Positions 8,499-16,884 of a DNA stretch of 64,000 nucleotides are shown one piece after another. Under the pieces are notes generated by a model that saw only the letters and a list, made by a program, of their open reading frames with translations, was not told the origin of the DNA and ran no database searches. The stretch's first letter is position 1. Every line of letters starts with the position of its first letter. This stretch comes from Geobacter sp. AOG2 (GTDB lineage: Bacteria; Desulfobacterota; Desulfuromonadia; Geobacterales; Pseudopelobacteraceae): NCBI RefSeq assembly GCF_019972295.1, contig NZ_BLJA01000001.1, positions 1,396,049 to 1,460,048 on the forward strand, given 5' to 3'. A program made the position numbers and the translations under genes.

Positions 8499-9524
8499 AT
8501 GCTGGCATCTCTCATGAAATCGTTGAAACTTGTCATTTTTGCCCTGTTCTTCGTTGCTGTTGTCTTGGTGTCCCTAACCTTGGGGAAATACCCGCTACCC
8601 CTTGCCGAGATAACCGGCTTTCTGTTCTACAGGGTGTCCGGCTATGGCTCGTTCAGTACCGAACGTCTGCAACTGCTGGACAATCTCATTTTTGATATCC
8701 GCCTGCCACGGATCATGACGTCTGCGCTCATTGGTGCCGCATTGTCGGTGTCGGGGGCTTCCTATCAGGCCATGTTCATCAATCCCCTGGTGTCCCCGGG
8801 GATCCTCGGCGTTCTTGCCGGCGCCTCTTTCGGAGCGGCACTGGGGATGGTCTTCATGAAAACCTGGTATGCCGTGCAGATTTCCACCATCATCGGCGGC
8901 TTTGCCGCTGTGGCGGTCACCATCGGCATTGCTCGCGTTTACCGGATGCCCAGCACCATCATGCTGGTACTGGGTGGGATTATCAGCGGGGCGCTGTTCA
9001 GCGCGCTCCTCTCCATCGTCAAGTACCTATCAGATCCATACAATCAGTTGCCGGCCATCACCTTCTGGCTCATGGGGAACACCACCATGGCGGACCGTGA
9101 TATGGCCGTCAGGTGCGGCGTGCCGATCTGTCTCGGTATCATCTGCCTGATCTTCATGGCCCGCTACCTCAACGTACTCAGCATGGGGGACGAAGAGGCC
9201 CGCGCGTTGGGGGTCAACGTGGAACTGGTCAGGACGGCGGTCATCGTCTGCGCCACGGTCATCAGCACGCTGACCGTTGTGCTGGGCGGCATCATCAACT
9301 GGGTCGGCCTGATCATCCCGCACATCGTGCGGATGATGGTTGGCCCGGACAACGAAACGCTGCTGCCGGCATCGGTACTGGTGGGGGCCTCCTATCTGCT
9401 GGTGGTGGACGACATCTCGCGCCTGACGTTCAACGTGGAGATCCCCATCGGTATCGTCACAGCCCTGGTGGGCATCCCCTTTTTCATGGTGGTATTGAAG
9501 AACAGCCGGAAGGGGTGGCAGTGA
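8499..9524 (+). CDS. FecCD/BtuC-type ABC transporter permease
   Basis: This 341-residue integral membrane protein of the FecCD family has about ten hydrophobic helices. The family motifs are recognisable: LPRIMTSALIGAALSVSGASYQAMFINPLVSPGILG near the N-terminus and the GGIINWVGLIIPHIVRMMVG coupling region. It forms the inner-membrane channel of a type II importer for metal chelates, cobalamin or, as in the MolBC system, molybdate. The stated start (8499) lies very close to AGGAAGGA; the internal ATG at 8514 is an alternative. Its TGA overlaps the ATPase ATG by one base. Confidence 0.92.
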   Translation: MLASLMKSLKLVIFALFFVAVVLVSLTLGKYPLPLAEITGFLFYRVSGYGSFSTERLQLLDNLIFDIRLPRIMTSALIGAALSVSGASYQAMFINPLVSPGILGVLAGASFGAALGMVFMKTWYAVQISTIIGGFAAVAVTIGIARVYRMPSTIMLVLGGIISGALFSALLSIVKYLSDPYNQLPAITFWLMGNTTMADRDMAVRCGVPICLGIICLIFMARYLNVLSMGDEEARALGVNVELVRTAVIVCATVISTLTVVLGGIINWVGLIIPHIVRMMVGPDNETLLPASVLVGASYLLVVDDISRLTFNVEIPIGIVTALVGIPFFMVVLKNSRKGWQ

Positions 9525-10336
9525 TGGCGCTGATCGAAGTGCGGGACATCGCCTTCTCCTATCGCCGGCTGGAGGTTTTGAACAGTGTCGATCTCGACAT
9601 TAGGGAAGGAGCGGTAACGGCGCTGCTGGGGCCCAACGGCAGCGGCAAGACCACACTGCTCAAGCTGCTGATCGGACTTTTGAAGCCGACGCGGGGCAAT
9701 GTCCACCTGAACGGCGCGGATATCCGCACCCTCGGGCACCGGGAAGTGGCACGGCAGATGGCGTACGTGCCGCAAATGCACAAGGAGGCGTTTGCCTACC
9801 GAGTCGTCGACGTGGTGCTCATGGGGCGGATGCCGCACAAGGGCTTCTTTTCGCCGTATAGCGCCACGGACCGGCAGATCGCAAGCGAGGCTTTGGAAAA
9901 GCTCGGTATTGTGCGCCTCGCGGAACAACCCTATACCGAGATCAGCGGCGGGGAACGCCAATTGACCCTGATCGCACGCGCTATGACTCAGGGCGCGCGT
10001 GTTTTCGTCATGGATGAACCGACCAACGGCTTGGACTACGGCAACCAAATCCGCCTGCTGGAGCGGCTCAAAGGACTGGCGGCAGACGGGTACACGTTCG
10101 TTTTTTCCACCCACCACCCGGACCATGCCATGGCGGTCGCCGACCGGGTGGTCATGATGCGCGGCGGCAGCATCACCCATGACGGCACGGTGATAGAAAC
10201 GATCAACAGCAAAAACCTGCTGGAACTTTACAGCGTGGATGTCCGCCTTTGCCCGATTGAGCCGGGGGTTTCGGTTTGTATCCCGGCGTTGCGGTGGGAA
10301 CACGCGGCCAGGCACCCCGCGCAGAACACTTTATAA
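9524..10336 (+). CDS. FecE/BtuD-type ABC transporter ATP-binding protein
   Basis: This 270-residue ATPase of the importer has Walker A GPNGSGKTTLL, signature ISGGERQLTL, Walker B VFVMDEPTNGLD and the switch His in FSTHHPDH. The start at 9524 overlaps the permease stop (TGATG) and matches the beginning of family homology; a much longer open frame upstream merely shadows the permease gene. The C-terminal tail after residue 230 is probably family-specific. It works as a dimer with the permease. Confidence 0.93.
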   Translation: MALIEVRDIAFSYRRLEVLNSVDLDIREGAVTALLGPNGSGKTTLLKLLIGLLKPTRGNVHLNGADIRTLGHREVARQMAYVPQMHKEAFAYRVVDVVLMGRMPHKGFFSPYSATDRQIASEALEKLGIVRLAEQPYTEISGGERQLTLIARAMTQGARVFVMDEPTNGLDYGNQIRLLERLKGLAADGYTFVFSTHHPDHAMAVADRVVMMRGGSITHDGTVIETINSKNLLELYSVDVRLCPIEPGVSVCIPALRWEHAARHPAQNTL

Positions 10337-10355
10337 AATGGATCGGAGGAAAACA

Positions 10356-11393
10356 ATGAAATCATGCTTGGCAAGTATCATCCGGCTGTCGGCGCTGTTG
10401 GCACTGTCCATGGCTGGCACTTCACAGGCGCGGGAGATCACCGACATGGCGGGACGCACGGTGACGGTGCCGGACGTCATCAGGAAAGCCTATGCTCCGT
10501 CTCCCTACGGTTCCTACATGATGTACTCGGTTGCGCCGGAAAAACTGGCGGGGCTCATGTTCGCGCTCAAGGAGGAGGATAAGCCGTATCTGCATCCGAG
10601 CGTTCGTAATCTGCCGTTGATCGGGGGGTTTTCCGGCGAGTCGATGCAGACTAACATCGAGGTGCTGATGAGGGCAAAACCGGATGTCATCGTGATCTGG
10701 GCGGGAAAGGCGACTCCGTTTAATCGGAAGGCAGAAGAGGTTCTGAAAAAACTGAATATACCCTTTGTCTATGCCACGGTGGATACTCTGGACGACTATC
10801 CGGCCGCCTATGCATTTTTCGGCAAACTGATGGGCAAGGAGGCCAAAACGGCGAAAGAGGCTGAATACACGAGGAAAACGTTGCATGATGTGGATGCTGT
10901 GGTGCGGAAGATTCCCACCAGCCGAAGGCCGAAAGTCTACTATGCGGAAGGGGTGGATGGCCTCTCCACTGAATGTGACGACTCCATTCATGTACAACTT
11001 ATGAAACTCGCTGGCGACGTTGATGTACACCGTTGCCATACGTCGAACCACAAGGGGTTTGAAAAGATCTCCCTGGAGCAGGTCATCATGTACAACCCTG
11101 ACGTGATCGTGGCTCAAGAGAAAGTGTTCTATGATAAGATAAAGAGCGATCCGGCATGGCGTTCCGTCAAGGCGGTACGCGATGGGCGTGTCTACCTAGT
11201 GCCGCGCACCCCGTTCAACTGGTTTGACCGTCCCCCGTCATTCATGCGTATCCTCGGGTTGAAGTGGCTTATGAACTGCTTGTACCCGAAAGAATTTCCT
11301 CTCGATATCGTAAAGGAGACCAAGGAGTTCTACAAACTGTTCCTCGGGGTAACGCTTTCCAATGGGGATGTAAAAAAGATCGTCTACCGTTAG
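10356..11393 (+). CDS. Periplasmic substrate-binding protein of the FecB/TroA (class III) type
   Basis: This 345-residue protein has a signal peptide (residues 1-25, ending SQAR). Its mature start, EITDMAGRTVTVPD, is typical of FecB-type binding proteins, and the family motif MRAKPDVIVIWAG follows. A late RTPFNWFDRPPS segment is probably part of the ligand pocket. The fold is a two-lobed class III binding protein linked by a long helix, used for siderophores, haem, cobalamin and, in MolA of Haemophilus influenzae, molybdate/tungstate. GGAGGA precedes the start. It is the last gene of the operon, followed by a GC-rich hairpin. Confidence 0.9.
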   Translation: MKSCLASIIRLSALLALSMAGTSQAREITDMAGRTVTVPDVIRKAYAPSPYGSYMMYSVAPEKLAGLMFALKEEDKPYLHPSVRNLPLIGGFSGESMQTNIEVLMRAKPDVIVIWAGKATPFNRKAEEVLKKLNIPFVYATVDTLDDYPAAYAFFGKLMGKEAKTAKEAEYTRKTLHDVDAVVRKIPTSRRPKVYYAEGVDGLSTECDDSIHVQLMKLAGDVDVHRCHTSNHKGFEKISLEQVIMYNPDVIVAQEKVFYDKIKSDPAWRSVKAVRDGRVYLVPRTPFNWFDRPPSFMRILGLKWLMNCLYPKEFPLDIVKETKEFYKLFLGVTLSNGDVKKIVYR

Positions 11394-11411
11394 CCGGCAG
11401 GAACGAAACAG

Positions 11412-11433
11412 CCCCGGCGGAAACCCGCCGGGG
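11412..11433 (+). terminator. GC-rich hairpin after the metal-uptake operon
   Basis: CCCCGGCGG (11412-11420) pairs perfectly with CCGCCGGGG (11425-11433) around the loop AAAC. It lies 19 bases after the binding-protein stop codon. The downstream T-run is weak (TTCCTAT), so it may protect the transcript end or terminate with help from the second hairpin at 11547. Confidence 0.65.
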
Positions 11434-11441
11434 TTCCTATG

Positions 11442-11502
11442 TGTCGGTATTTGGCGGAAAACCGAGCGCCCAACGATTGGCACTCTGTCCATTACACCGA
11501 CA
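11442..11502. other. Nested inverted repeats (structured RNA-like block)
   Basis: TGTCGGT (11442-11448) is complementary to ACCGACA (11496-11502). Inside lie GAGCGCCCAA (11464-11473) and TTGGCACTC (11477-11485), which pair with one bulge. The outer stem of seven and about 61-nt span recall a cloverleaf, but T-arm and anticodon features of a tRNA are missing. Its function is unknown. Confidence 0.35.
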
Positions 11503-11546
11503 TGGCGCGGGGTGGGGCGGAGGCAGCACTGGCAGGCAAGAGAGAA

Positions 11547-11571
11547 GGGGGCTCACCACAGAGCCCCTTTC
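11547..11571 (+). terminator. Intrinsic terminator
   Basis: GGGGCTC (11548-11554) pairs with GAGCCCC (11561-11567) around ACCACA, followed by TTTCAGTTTT. This is probably the final stop for transcription from the upstream operon. Confidence 0.65.
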
Positions 11572-11959
11572 AGTTTTGAGTGCGCTCCATCAAAGATATA
11601 CTGTAAGGAGTTGGGGGAGTATCGGCGAACATAACCCCGCAAAAAGAAGGTGAACTTAAACCCGTGAAGTCACAGGTAGCGAAAGAGGGAAAATAAATAG
11701 ATGCCGGTTGCTGATTTCTCAGCCTATTGTAAGATGTTATACAACAAGTAACACCGTCAGGCAGACCGTCCTAAATTCGAGTTTCAGGTCAACGCCGGAT
11801 TAAAGTGCCTAATTTTAAATTGCTTTATCATTGTGTACGTGCAGGGAGGCTGACGCAGGCAGAATCGTCATCTTGTTGAGGAGACTCACTCCTCTCTTGA
11901 GAGGCTAGAGCATTTATTTTGGTCACCCTGTCCGGTACGGGTATTAAAAGGAGAGCTAA

Positions 11960-12943
11960 ATGTTCAAAGCGATCATGATTGAGAAAGACGAGGCGGGTTA
12001 CCGGGCAACTCTCAAAGAGTGTGATGAGGCACAATTGCCTGAAGGAGACGTAACCGTACGAGTAAGTCATTCAACCCTCAACTACAAAGATGGGCTTGCA
12101 ATTACTGGTCGGGGTCCTGTCGTTCGCGCGTTCCCGATGGTGCCCGGGATTGATTTGGCCGGTATTGTCGAGGAAACCGGCAACCCGGCGTATCGGGTCG
12201 GCGACACCGTGCTCCTGAACGGTTGGGGAGTAGGTGAAGGTCATTGGGGGGGGTTGGCTCAGAAGGCGCGCTTGAAAGGTGAATGGTTGGTTCCACTTCC
12301 TCCACAATTTACACCCCGGCAAGCCATGGCCATAGGTACCGCGGGCTATACTGCAATGCTGTGTGTGCTCGCTCTGGAGCGTTACGGCGTAACGCCGGAC
12401 AAGGGAGAAATCCTGGTCACTGGAGCTGCCGGCGGTGTTGGTAGCATCGCTGTGGCGATACTGTCAAAGCTCGGCTATACGGTTGTTGGCGTGAGCGGAC
12501 GGCCGGAGGAAACGGACTACATTAAAAGTCTGGGAGGCAGCGAGGTGCTGGAACGGTCAGTCTTTTCCTCTGCGGGTAAGCCTCTCGGGCGGGAACGCTG
12601 GGCCGGTGCGGTCGACGTCGTCGGCAGCCATACACTGGCTAACGTGTGCGCTACAACCAAGTACCGTGGTGTTGTGACCGCCTGTGGTCTTGCCGGTGGC
12701 ATGGATTTTCCGGCGACTGTCGCGCCTTTTATTCTTCGCGGGGTGACCCTCGCCGGCATCGACAGCGTGATGTGCCCGCGTAACGACCGTCTCATCGCTT
12801 GGCAACGTTTGGGCACGGACCTTGATATTTCTAAACTGAGCCTGATCACCAATGAGATTGGCCTCAGTGAAACCATTCCCATGGCAACAAAACTGTTGGA
12901 CGGTCAGGTTCGCGGGCGGATTGTCGTTGATGTGAATGCCTGA
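11960..12943 (+). CDS. acuI: AcuI/YhdH-type NADPH-dependent quinone/acryloyl-CoA reductase
   Basis: This 327-residue member of the medium-chain dehydrogenase/reductase family belongs to the YhdH/AcuI group, which includes NADPH-dependent acryloyl-CoA reductases. Visible motifs are YKDGLAITGRGPVV, the domain entry PGIDLAGIVEETG and the NADPH-binding VTGAAGGVGSIAVAIL. No zinc ligands of classical alcohol dehydrogenases are seen, as expected. AAAGGAGAG lies ideally before the start. It is alone in its transcript as far as can be seen. The true substrate in this organism is not known. Confidence 0.85.
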   Translation: MFKAIMIEKDEAGYRATLKECDEAQLPEGDVTVRVSHSTLNYKDGLAITGRGPVVRAFPMVPGIDLAGIVEETGNPAYRVGDTVLLNGWGVGEGHWGGLAQKARLKGEWLVPLPPQFTPRQAMAIGTAGYTAMLCVLALERYGVTPDKGEILVTGAAGGVGSIAVAILSKLGYTVVGVSGRPEETDYIKSLGGSEVLERSVFSSAGKPLGRERWAGAVDVVGSHTLANVCATTKYRGVVTACGLAGGMDFPATVAPFILRGVTLAGIDSVMCPRNDRLIAWQRLGTDLDISKLSLITNEIGLSETIPMATKLLDGQVRGRIVVDVNA

Positions 12944-13273
12944 CTTAATGCTATGTGTTCCGTCGCGTGTTACTCTGGGGCACATCCCCGTGACAAGTTT
13001 GGCATTACGGAGAGACCCTGTGAACACGGCCAGTCCAGGCCGCATTTGCCCCTGTAATTTCGTCTGTCGCGAGTGATATTGTCCCGATTGCAGCAACATT
13101 GCTGGCGTCTCCATCCCAAGTTGCTTACGTCTTATCTTTTTCAGCACTCGGAACAGTAGTTGTTTTTAGGAGAATTGCGGCATACGCTGGTGGCATGTCC
13201 ATGGCTGAAATGGCTGTGCGTGCCGTATTCTGGAGATGCTGCAACTGGCTCTGTTTCGCCACGAGGAGATGGT
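12944..13273. other. 330-bp gap before ldh, nothing recognised
   Basis: No family feature or strong hairpin was found. An open frame reading into ldh from 13160 has no homology before residue 39, so I treat it as leader. Confidence 0.6.
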
Positions 13274-14227
13274 ATGAAAGTCGGTATTGTCGGAGGTGGT
13301 TTTGTTGGGGCGACCGCGGCATACGCTATGGTGATGGGGGGAGTCGGCCGGGAGATCGTACTGATCGACAAGAATGAAGCCCGCAGCCGCGCTGAGGCGA
13401 ACGATATTTACCATGCCGTTCCCTTTGCCCGGCCGCTGAAAGTGACCAGCGGCGGTTATGCCGACCTGAAGGGGAGCCGCGCCGTCATCATCGCCGCCGG
13501 TGTCAACCAGAAGCCGGGCGAGAGCCGATTGGAACTTCTGCAACGCAATGCTGCCGTGTTTCGTGATGTTGTGCCGGAGGTACTTGCCCATGCTCCTGAC
13601 GCCGTACTGGTGATCGCCACCAACCCGGTGGATGTGATGACCCACTTGGCGGCGCGCTACGCGAAGGTTCACGGAGTTTCGTCAAGCAGGGTCCTCGGTT
13701 CCGGCACCATGCTTGATACCGCCCGCTTTCGTACCCTCCTGGGAAGCCACCTTGGTGTGGACCCGCACCATGTCCACGGCTACGTGCTTGGGGAACATGG
13801 CGATTCCGAGGTGTTGACTTGGTCGCTGGTGACGGTTGGGGGGATTCCCTTGAAAGAGTTTTGCCGTTTGCGCGGCGTTCAGTTTGATGTCGACCAGCGG
13901 CTAAGGATCGATCACAGCGTGCGCGGGGCTGCCTATGCCATCATCAAGGGGAAGGGGGCCACCTATTACGGGGTCGGCAGCGCGTTGGCGCGCATTGTCG
14001 ATGTGATTCTCTGTGATCAGCGGGCCATCCTTACCGTCTGCACCCCTCTGTCTGAATCGTGGACGGAAGGCGACGTGACCGTCTCGCTACCTCACTTGGT
14101 GGGTGAGGCGGGAGTGCTGGCGACCTTTTCGCCGGTCCTGACTCCTGAGGAGGAATCGTCGCTCCAGGCCAGTGCCGCAGTGGTCCGCAGTGCCATCGAA
14201 GGGTTGGATGTGCCGCCCAAGACATAA
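13274..14227 (+). CDS. ldh: L-lactate dehydrogenase
   Basis: This 317-residue NAD-dependent enzyme of the lactate/malate dehydrogenase family has the N-terminal dinucleotide motif [17 protein letters not shown]. The active-site loop [19 protein letters not shown] carries Gln at the specificity position (lactate rather than malate). The catalytic His is in [10 protein letters not shown] and the substrate-binding Arg in the [14 protein letters not shown] segment. It interconverts pyruvate and L-lactate. The start at 13274 follows GAGGAGATGGT directly and begins at the Rossmann fold, so the longer upstream frame is rejected. No lactate permease is adjacent. Confidence 0.9.
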   Translation: MKVGIVGGGFVGATAAYAMVMGGVGREIVLIDKNEARSRAEANDIYHAVPFARPLKVTSGGYADLKGSRAVIIAAGVNQKPGESRLELLQRNAAVFRDVVPEVLAHAPDAVLVIATNPVDVMTHLAARYAKVHGVSSSRVLGSGTMLDTARFRTLLGSHLGVDPHHVHGYVLGEHGDSEVLTWSLVTVGGIPLKEFCRLRGVQFDVDQRLRIDHSVRGAAYAIIKGKGATYYGVGSALARIVDVILCDQRAILTVCTPLSESWTEGDVTVSLPHLVGEAGVLATFSPVLTPEEESSLQASAAVVRSAIEGLDVPPKT

Positions 14228-14408
14228 AATACGGTCAAGATAACGCTTTGGCTTGGCACAAGAGTATCCATCGTAGTCTCGCGTGGTCTGTCATTTATAA
14301 AAGTTTATGCTGAACGTGGCGGATTTCGTTGTCAGTATTTTTCTTGTCCTTCGCACACCTTTTTCAATTTCGTCCTTAATACCACGATTTTGGCCATCAT
14401 TGCTGCCC

Positions 14409-15296
14409 CTATGCCGACTTAGCTGTGGGATTGCACCAAGCTATAACGGTAGCCACGATCTTGTCGAAGGCTTCGGTCGTTGGCGACGCAGTTAGGTGTT
14501 CCACGAACGGCAATCCTTTGTCCCCTGCGGAGACCAGGGCCGGATCGAGCGGGATCCTTCCCAAAAACGGAACATTCATCTCTCCGGCCATGTTGCTGCC
14601 GCCGCCACTTTTGAAGATATCGATGCTTTCGCCGCAATGGGGACAGACAAAACCACTCATGTTTTCCACCACCCCGATCACCGGCAACTTTACTTGGCGA
14701 CAGAAGGTGACTGACTTACGAACATCGTTGAGTGCTACATCCTGTGGAGTGGTTACGACGATGGCGCTGGCGGCACCCTCCAACAGTTGGATCACTGACA
14801 GCGGCTCGTCTCCGGTCCCCGGCGGGCAGTCGACGATTAGATAATCAAGATCGCCCCACTCGACGGCAGTCAGAAGTTGCTTGATGACGCCATGCTTGGC
14901 AGGGCCGCGCCAAATCATTGCTTCGTCCTGATCCTTTAAGAACAACCCAACGGACATCACTTTAAGGTTTGGGTTATAGGCGGCCGGCTCAATGCGGGTA
15001 CCACCGGTTGGCGTAAGCTGTCTTTCAATGCCGAGAAGTGTCGGGATGCTCGGCCCGTGGAGGTCCACGTCGAGAAGACCGGTTTTTTGGCCTTGAAGAG
15101 AGAGGGCTACCGCCAGGTTCGTTGCTACGGAACTCTTGCCCACACCACCTTTGCCGGACAGGACAACGATCTTGTGTCCGATCTTGACCAGGTTTTCCTG
15201 CAGGTCAAGTTGCTCCTTCAGTTCCCGAAGACGTCGCGTCTCTTCTGCGCCCCAGCAAGCTTCGCCGACAGTACTGCCATGATGTTCGCTGCTCAC
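14409..15296 (-). CDS. mrp: Mrp/ApbC-type P-loop ATPase, Fe-S cluster carrier
   Basis: This 295-residue cytoplasmic protein has a deviant Walker A (LSGKGGVGKSSVATNLA), DVDLHGPSIP, the DCPPGTGDEPL motif and a CPHC pair near residue 225 that can hold a bridging [4Fe-4S] cluster between two subunits. It delivers clusters to apo-proteins. The start is GTG (15296) with AAGGGAG upstream. It lies 126 bases downstream of an IscU/NifU-like scaffold gene on the same strand, so scaffold and carrier probably form one Fe-S assembly operon under the twin operators near 15870. Confidence 0.92.
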   Translation of the reverse strand: MSSEHHGSTVGEACWGAEETRRLRELKEQLDLQENLVKIGHKIVVLSGKGGVGKSSVATNLAVALSLQGQKTGLLDVDLHGPSIPTLLGIERQLTPTGGTRIEPAAYNPNLKVMSVGLFLKDQDEAMIWRGPAKHGVIKQLLTAVEWGDLDYLIVDCPPGTGDEPLSVIQLLEGAASAIVVTTPQDVALNDVRKSVTFCRQVKLPVIGVVENMSGFVCPHCGESIDIFKSGGGSNMAGEMNVPFLGRIPLDPALVSAGDKGLPFVEHLTASPTTEAFDKIVATVIAWCNPTAKSA

Positions 15297-15422
15297 ATGT
15301 GCTCCCTTCTGTAATTACTTATGAAACGGCTCTGCCGGGAGATATCCTTTGACTCACCCCTCGGCATACACATTTTTTGACTGTTTGCCACTTCCAAACG
15401 TTTAAGGGGGTAACCTGCTAAA

Positions 15423-15821
15423 TTAAACAACCGGGCGTGCTTCTCCAGCGACAGTTGCCCGGTATTGCTGTACCGCCGCATGTAATGCCGAAGCCGCCAT
15501 GTTCGAACAGTGCATCTTTTCCTCCGGCAATCCCCCCAAAGCTGTGGCTATTCCTTGGTCATTGATGGTGAGAATTTCATCTAGATTTTTGCCCATGACC
15601 AGTTCTGTGGCTATCGAGGATGTCGCGATAGCTGCGCCACATCCTTTGATGAGAAACTTGATGTCGTAAATGACGTCATTTTCAATCTTGATAAAAAAGA
15701 CAAGGGCATCGCCACAGTTCGGATCGCCCGTCTGTACCACCACATTGGCATCCTCCAGAGATCCAACATTGCGCGGATTTTGGACATGATCCAATACCTT
15801 CGCTGAATACAATTCACTCAC
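15423..15821 (-). CDS. IscU/NifU-type Fe-S cluster scaffold
   Basis: This 132-residue protein has the NifU N-terminal fold with all three scaffold cysteines: C36 in GDPNCGD, C61 in IKGCGAAIATSS and C105 in MHCSNMA. It assembles Fe-S clusters for transfer. It starts with GTG (15821) after AAGGAAT. No cysteine desulfurase (IscS/NifS) is adjacent in this window, so sulfur must come from elsewhere. Its promoter is flanked by two palindromes, suggesting strong, possibly redox- or stress-responsive, repression. Confidence 0.9.
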   Translation of the reverse strand: MSELYSAKVLDHVQNPRNVGSLEDANVVVQTGDPNCGDALVFFIKIENDVIYDIKFLIKGCGAAIATSSIATELVMGKNLDEILTINDQGIATALGGLPEEKMHCSNMAASALHAAVQQYRATVAGEARPVV

Positions 15822-15840
15822 TGAGCGATTCCTTTCGTAT

Positions 15841-15854
15841 TGTGTATATGCACA
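15841..15854. promoter_or_regulatory. Palindromic operator 1 of the scaffold-mrp operon
   Basis: TGTGTATATGCACA is an almost perfect palindrome of the form TGTG-N6-CACA. It lies just downstream of the predicted -10 of the minus-strand promoter, about 20 bases before the scaffold start. Read on the minus strand it extends to ATTATGTG on one side, a half-site resembling the palindrome in front of the MarR gene at 58937. Confidence 0.6.
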
Positions 15855-15882
15855 TAATTACATTCGTATATCTGTATGTCAA
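15854..15882 (-). promoter_or_regulatory. Predicted sigma-70 promoter of the scaffold-mrp operon
   Basis: On the minus strand a perfect -35 TTGACA (15882-15877) is followed after 17 bases by AATTAT (15859-15854, four of six matches to TATAAT). The two TGTG-N6-CACA palindromes sit immediately on either side of it. Confidence 0.55.
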
Positions 15883-15890
15883 TTAAATTT

Positions 15891-15904
15891 TGTGCATAAA
15901 CACA
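15891..15904. promoter_or_regulatory. Palindromic operator 2 of the scaffold-mrp operon
   Basis: TGTGCATAAACACA is a second TGTG-N6-CACA palindrome whose centre is exactly 50 bp from operator 1. It lies just upstream of the -35 box. On the minus strand it extends to ATAATGTG. Two sites flanking a promoter suit repression by one or two dimers. Confidence 0.6.
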
Positions 15905-16190
15905 TTATGGATTCCGTTAGCAGTATAAAAAAGATATACTGGACCACGTTCTTGTTGGCTGGATCGTGAGCTCCAAAATATGAAATAATATCTAGAAGTT
16001 AGTGATTCTTGCCTTTTGCATGGCACGCGAGGCATAAAAGTCATATTTCTTCACGGAACCGTCTCAGTGGAGAATAAACATGTCCCTCTGTCATTACAGC
16101 ACCTTGACAGCCAGAGAATGGGAGAGATAATTTTTTCCTGATAGGCGCTGCCATAGCAGGGAGGTGTGGGTAAACTGCCAAGAGAAGAAT

Positions 16191-16226
16191 CCACTGCAGA
16201 AATAAACTGATTTCTGCGGGAAGTGG
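16191..16226 (+). promoter_or_regulatory. Hairpin in the rubrerythrin leader
   Basis: GCAGAAAT (16196-16203) and ATTTCTGC (16210-16217) form a perfect 8-bp stem around AAACTG. It is extended by CCACT/AGTGG (16191-16195 and 16222-16226) with GGGA bulged on one side. It ends about 54 bases before the rubrerythrin start. It could be an operator or a 5' UTR structure; no T-run follows, so it is not a terminator. Confidence 0.45.
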
Positions 16227-16279
16227 TTAAGGAGCTTTTGTCTTGATTAAGTAAAGAAACCATCAAAGGAGGAATGACG

Positions 16280-16816
16280 ATGCCTGAACTCAAAGGAACA
16301 AAAACAGAAAAAAACCTCATGGATGCATTTGCCGGAGAATCGCAAGCCCGCAACAAGTATACTTACTTTGCCTCGGTTGCTAAGAAGGAGGGGTATGAAA
16401 AAGTGGCGGCCATCTTCCTCGAGACAGCCGAAAATGAAAAGGAGCATGCCAAACTCCATTTCAAGTACCTCAACGGGATAGGCTCAACTGCCGACAATTT
16501 GAGAGCTGCTGCGGCCGGTGAACTCGAAGAATGTACCGACATGTACCCGCGAATGGCCAGTGAAGCCCGGGAAGAGGGATTCCCCGAAATCGCCTTTGTG
16601 CTGGAGTCAATAGGTAAAATCGAAAAAGCTCATAAGGAACGCTACCAGAAACTACTCGAGGAGTTGGAAACAAATACCCTCTTTGCCAAAGATGAGCCGG
16701 TACGCTGGAGATGCCGTAATTGCGGCCACGTCCATGAAGGTCCGGAAGCCCTCAAAATCTGCCCTGTCTGCAAACATCCCCAGGCATATTTTGAGTTGGT
16801 GGAAGAGCATTACTGA
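16280..16816 (+). CDS. rbr: Rubrerythrin
   Basis: This 178-residue oxidative-stress protein reduces hydrogen peroxide in anaerobes. The N-terminal ferritin-like domain supplies diiron ligands (FAGESQARNKY, ENEKEHAK, the MASEAREEGF helix and IEKAHKERY). The C-terminal rubredoxin-type domain has CRNCGH and CPVCKH for one Fe(Cys)4 site. The ATG at 16280 is preferred over the one at 16274 because AAAGGAGGA ends only at 16273. The next gene encodes a rubredoxin-flavoprotein fusion, a plausible electron donor. Confidence 0.93.
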   Translation: MPELKGTKTEKNLMDAFAGESQARNKYTYFASVAKKEGYEKVAAIFLETAENEKEHAKLHFKYLNGIGSTADNLRAAAAGELEECTDMYPRMASEAREEGFPEIAFVLESIGKIEKAHKERYQKLLEELETNTLFAKDEPVRWRCRNCGHVHEGPEALKICPVCKHPQAYFELVEEHY

Positions 16817-16884
16817 GGGCATCGAACAGTCTGGACCATTTTAAGCAAACCGATGGAGGAATCTCCGGGAACGGGACAAGCGCT

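Larger units (their letters stand above)
11394..11959. other. 566-bp gap with terminators and structured DNA
   Basis: No gene is supported. The left half holds two terminator-like hairpins and a nested inverted-repeat block, listed separately. The right half, about 11640-11950, is AT-rich and probably holds the promoter of the AcuI-like gene, but I see no clear -35/-10 pair. Confidence 0.6.

Noticed and set aside
9113-9523. N-terminal extension of the ABC ATPase frame
   Set aside because: This part overlaps the permease in another frame and has no homology; the ATPase starts at 9524 with a TGATG junction.
11442-11502. Possible tRNA-like cloverleaf
   Set aside because: It has a 7-bp outer stem, but it is about 61 nt long, the middle stem is too long for an anticodon arm, and there is no T-loop TTC motif or CCA-ready acceptor end.
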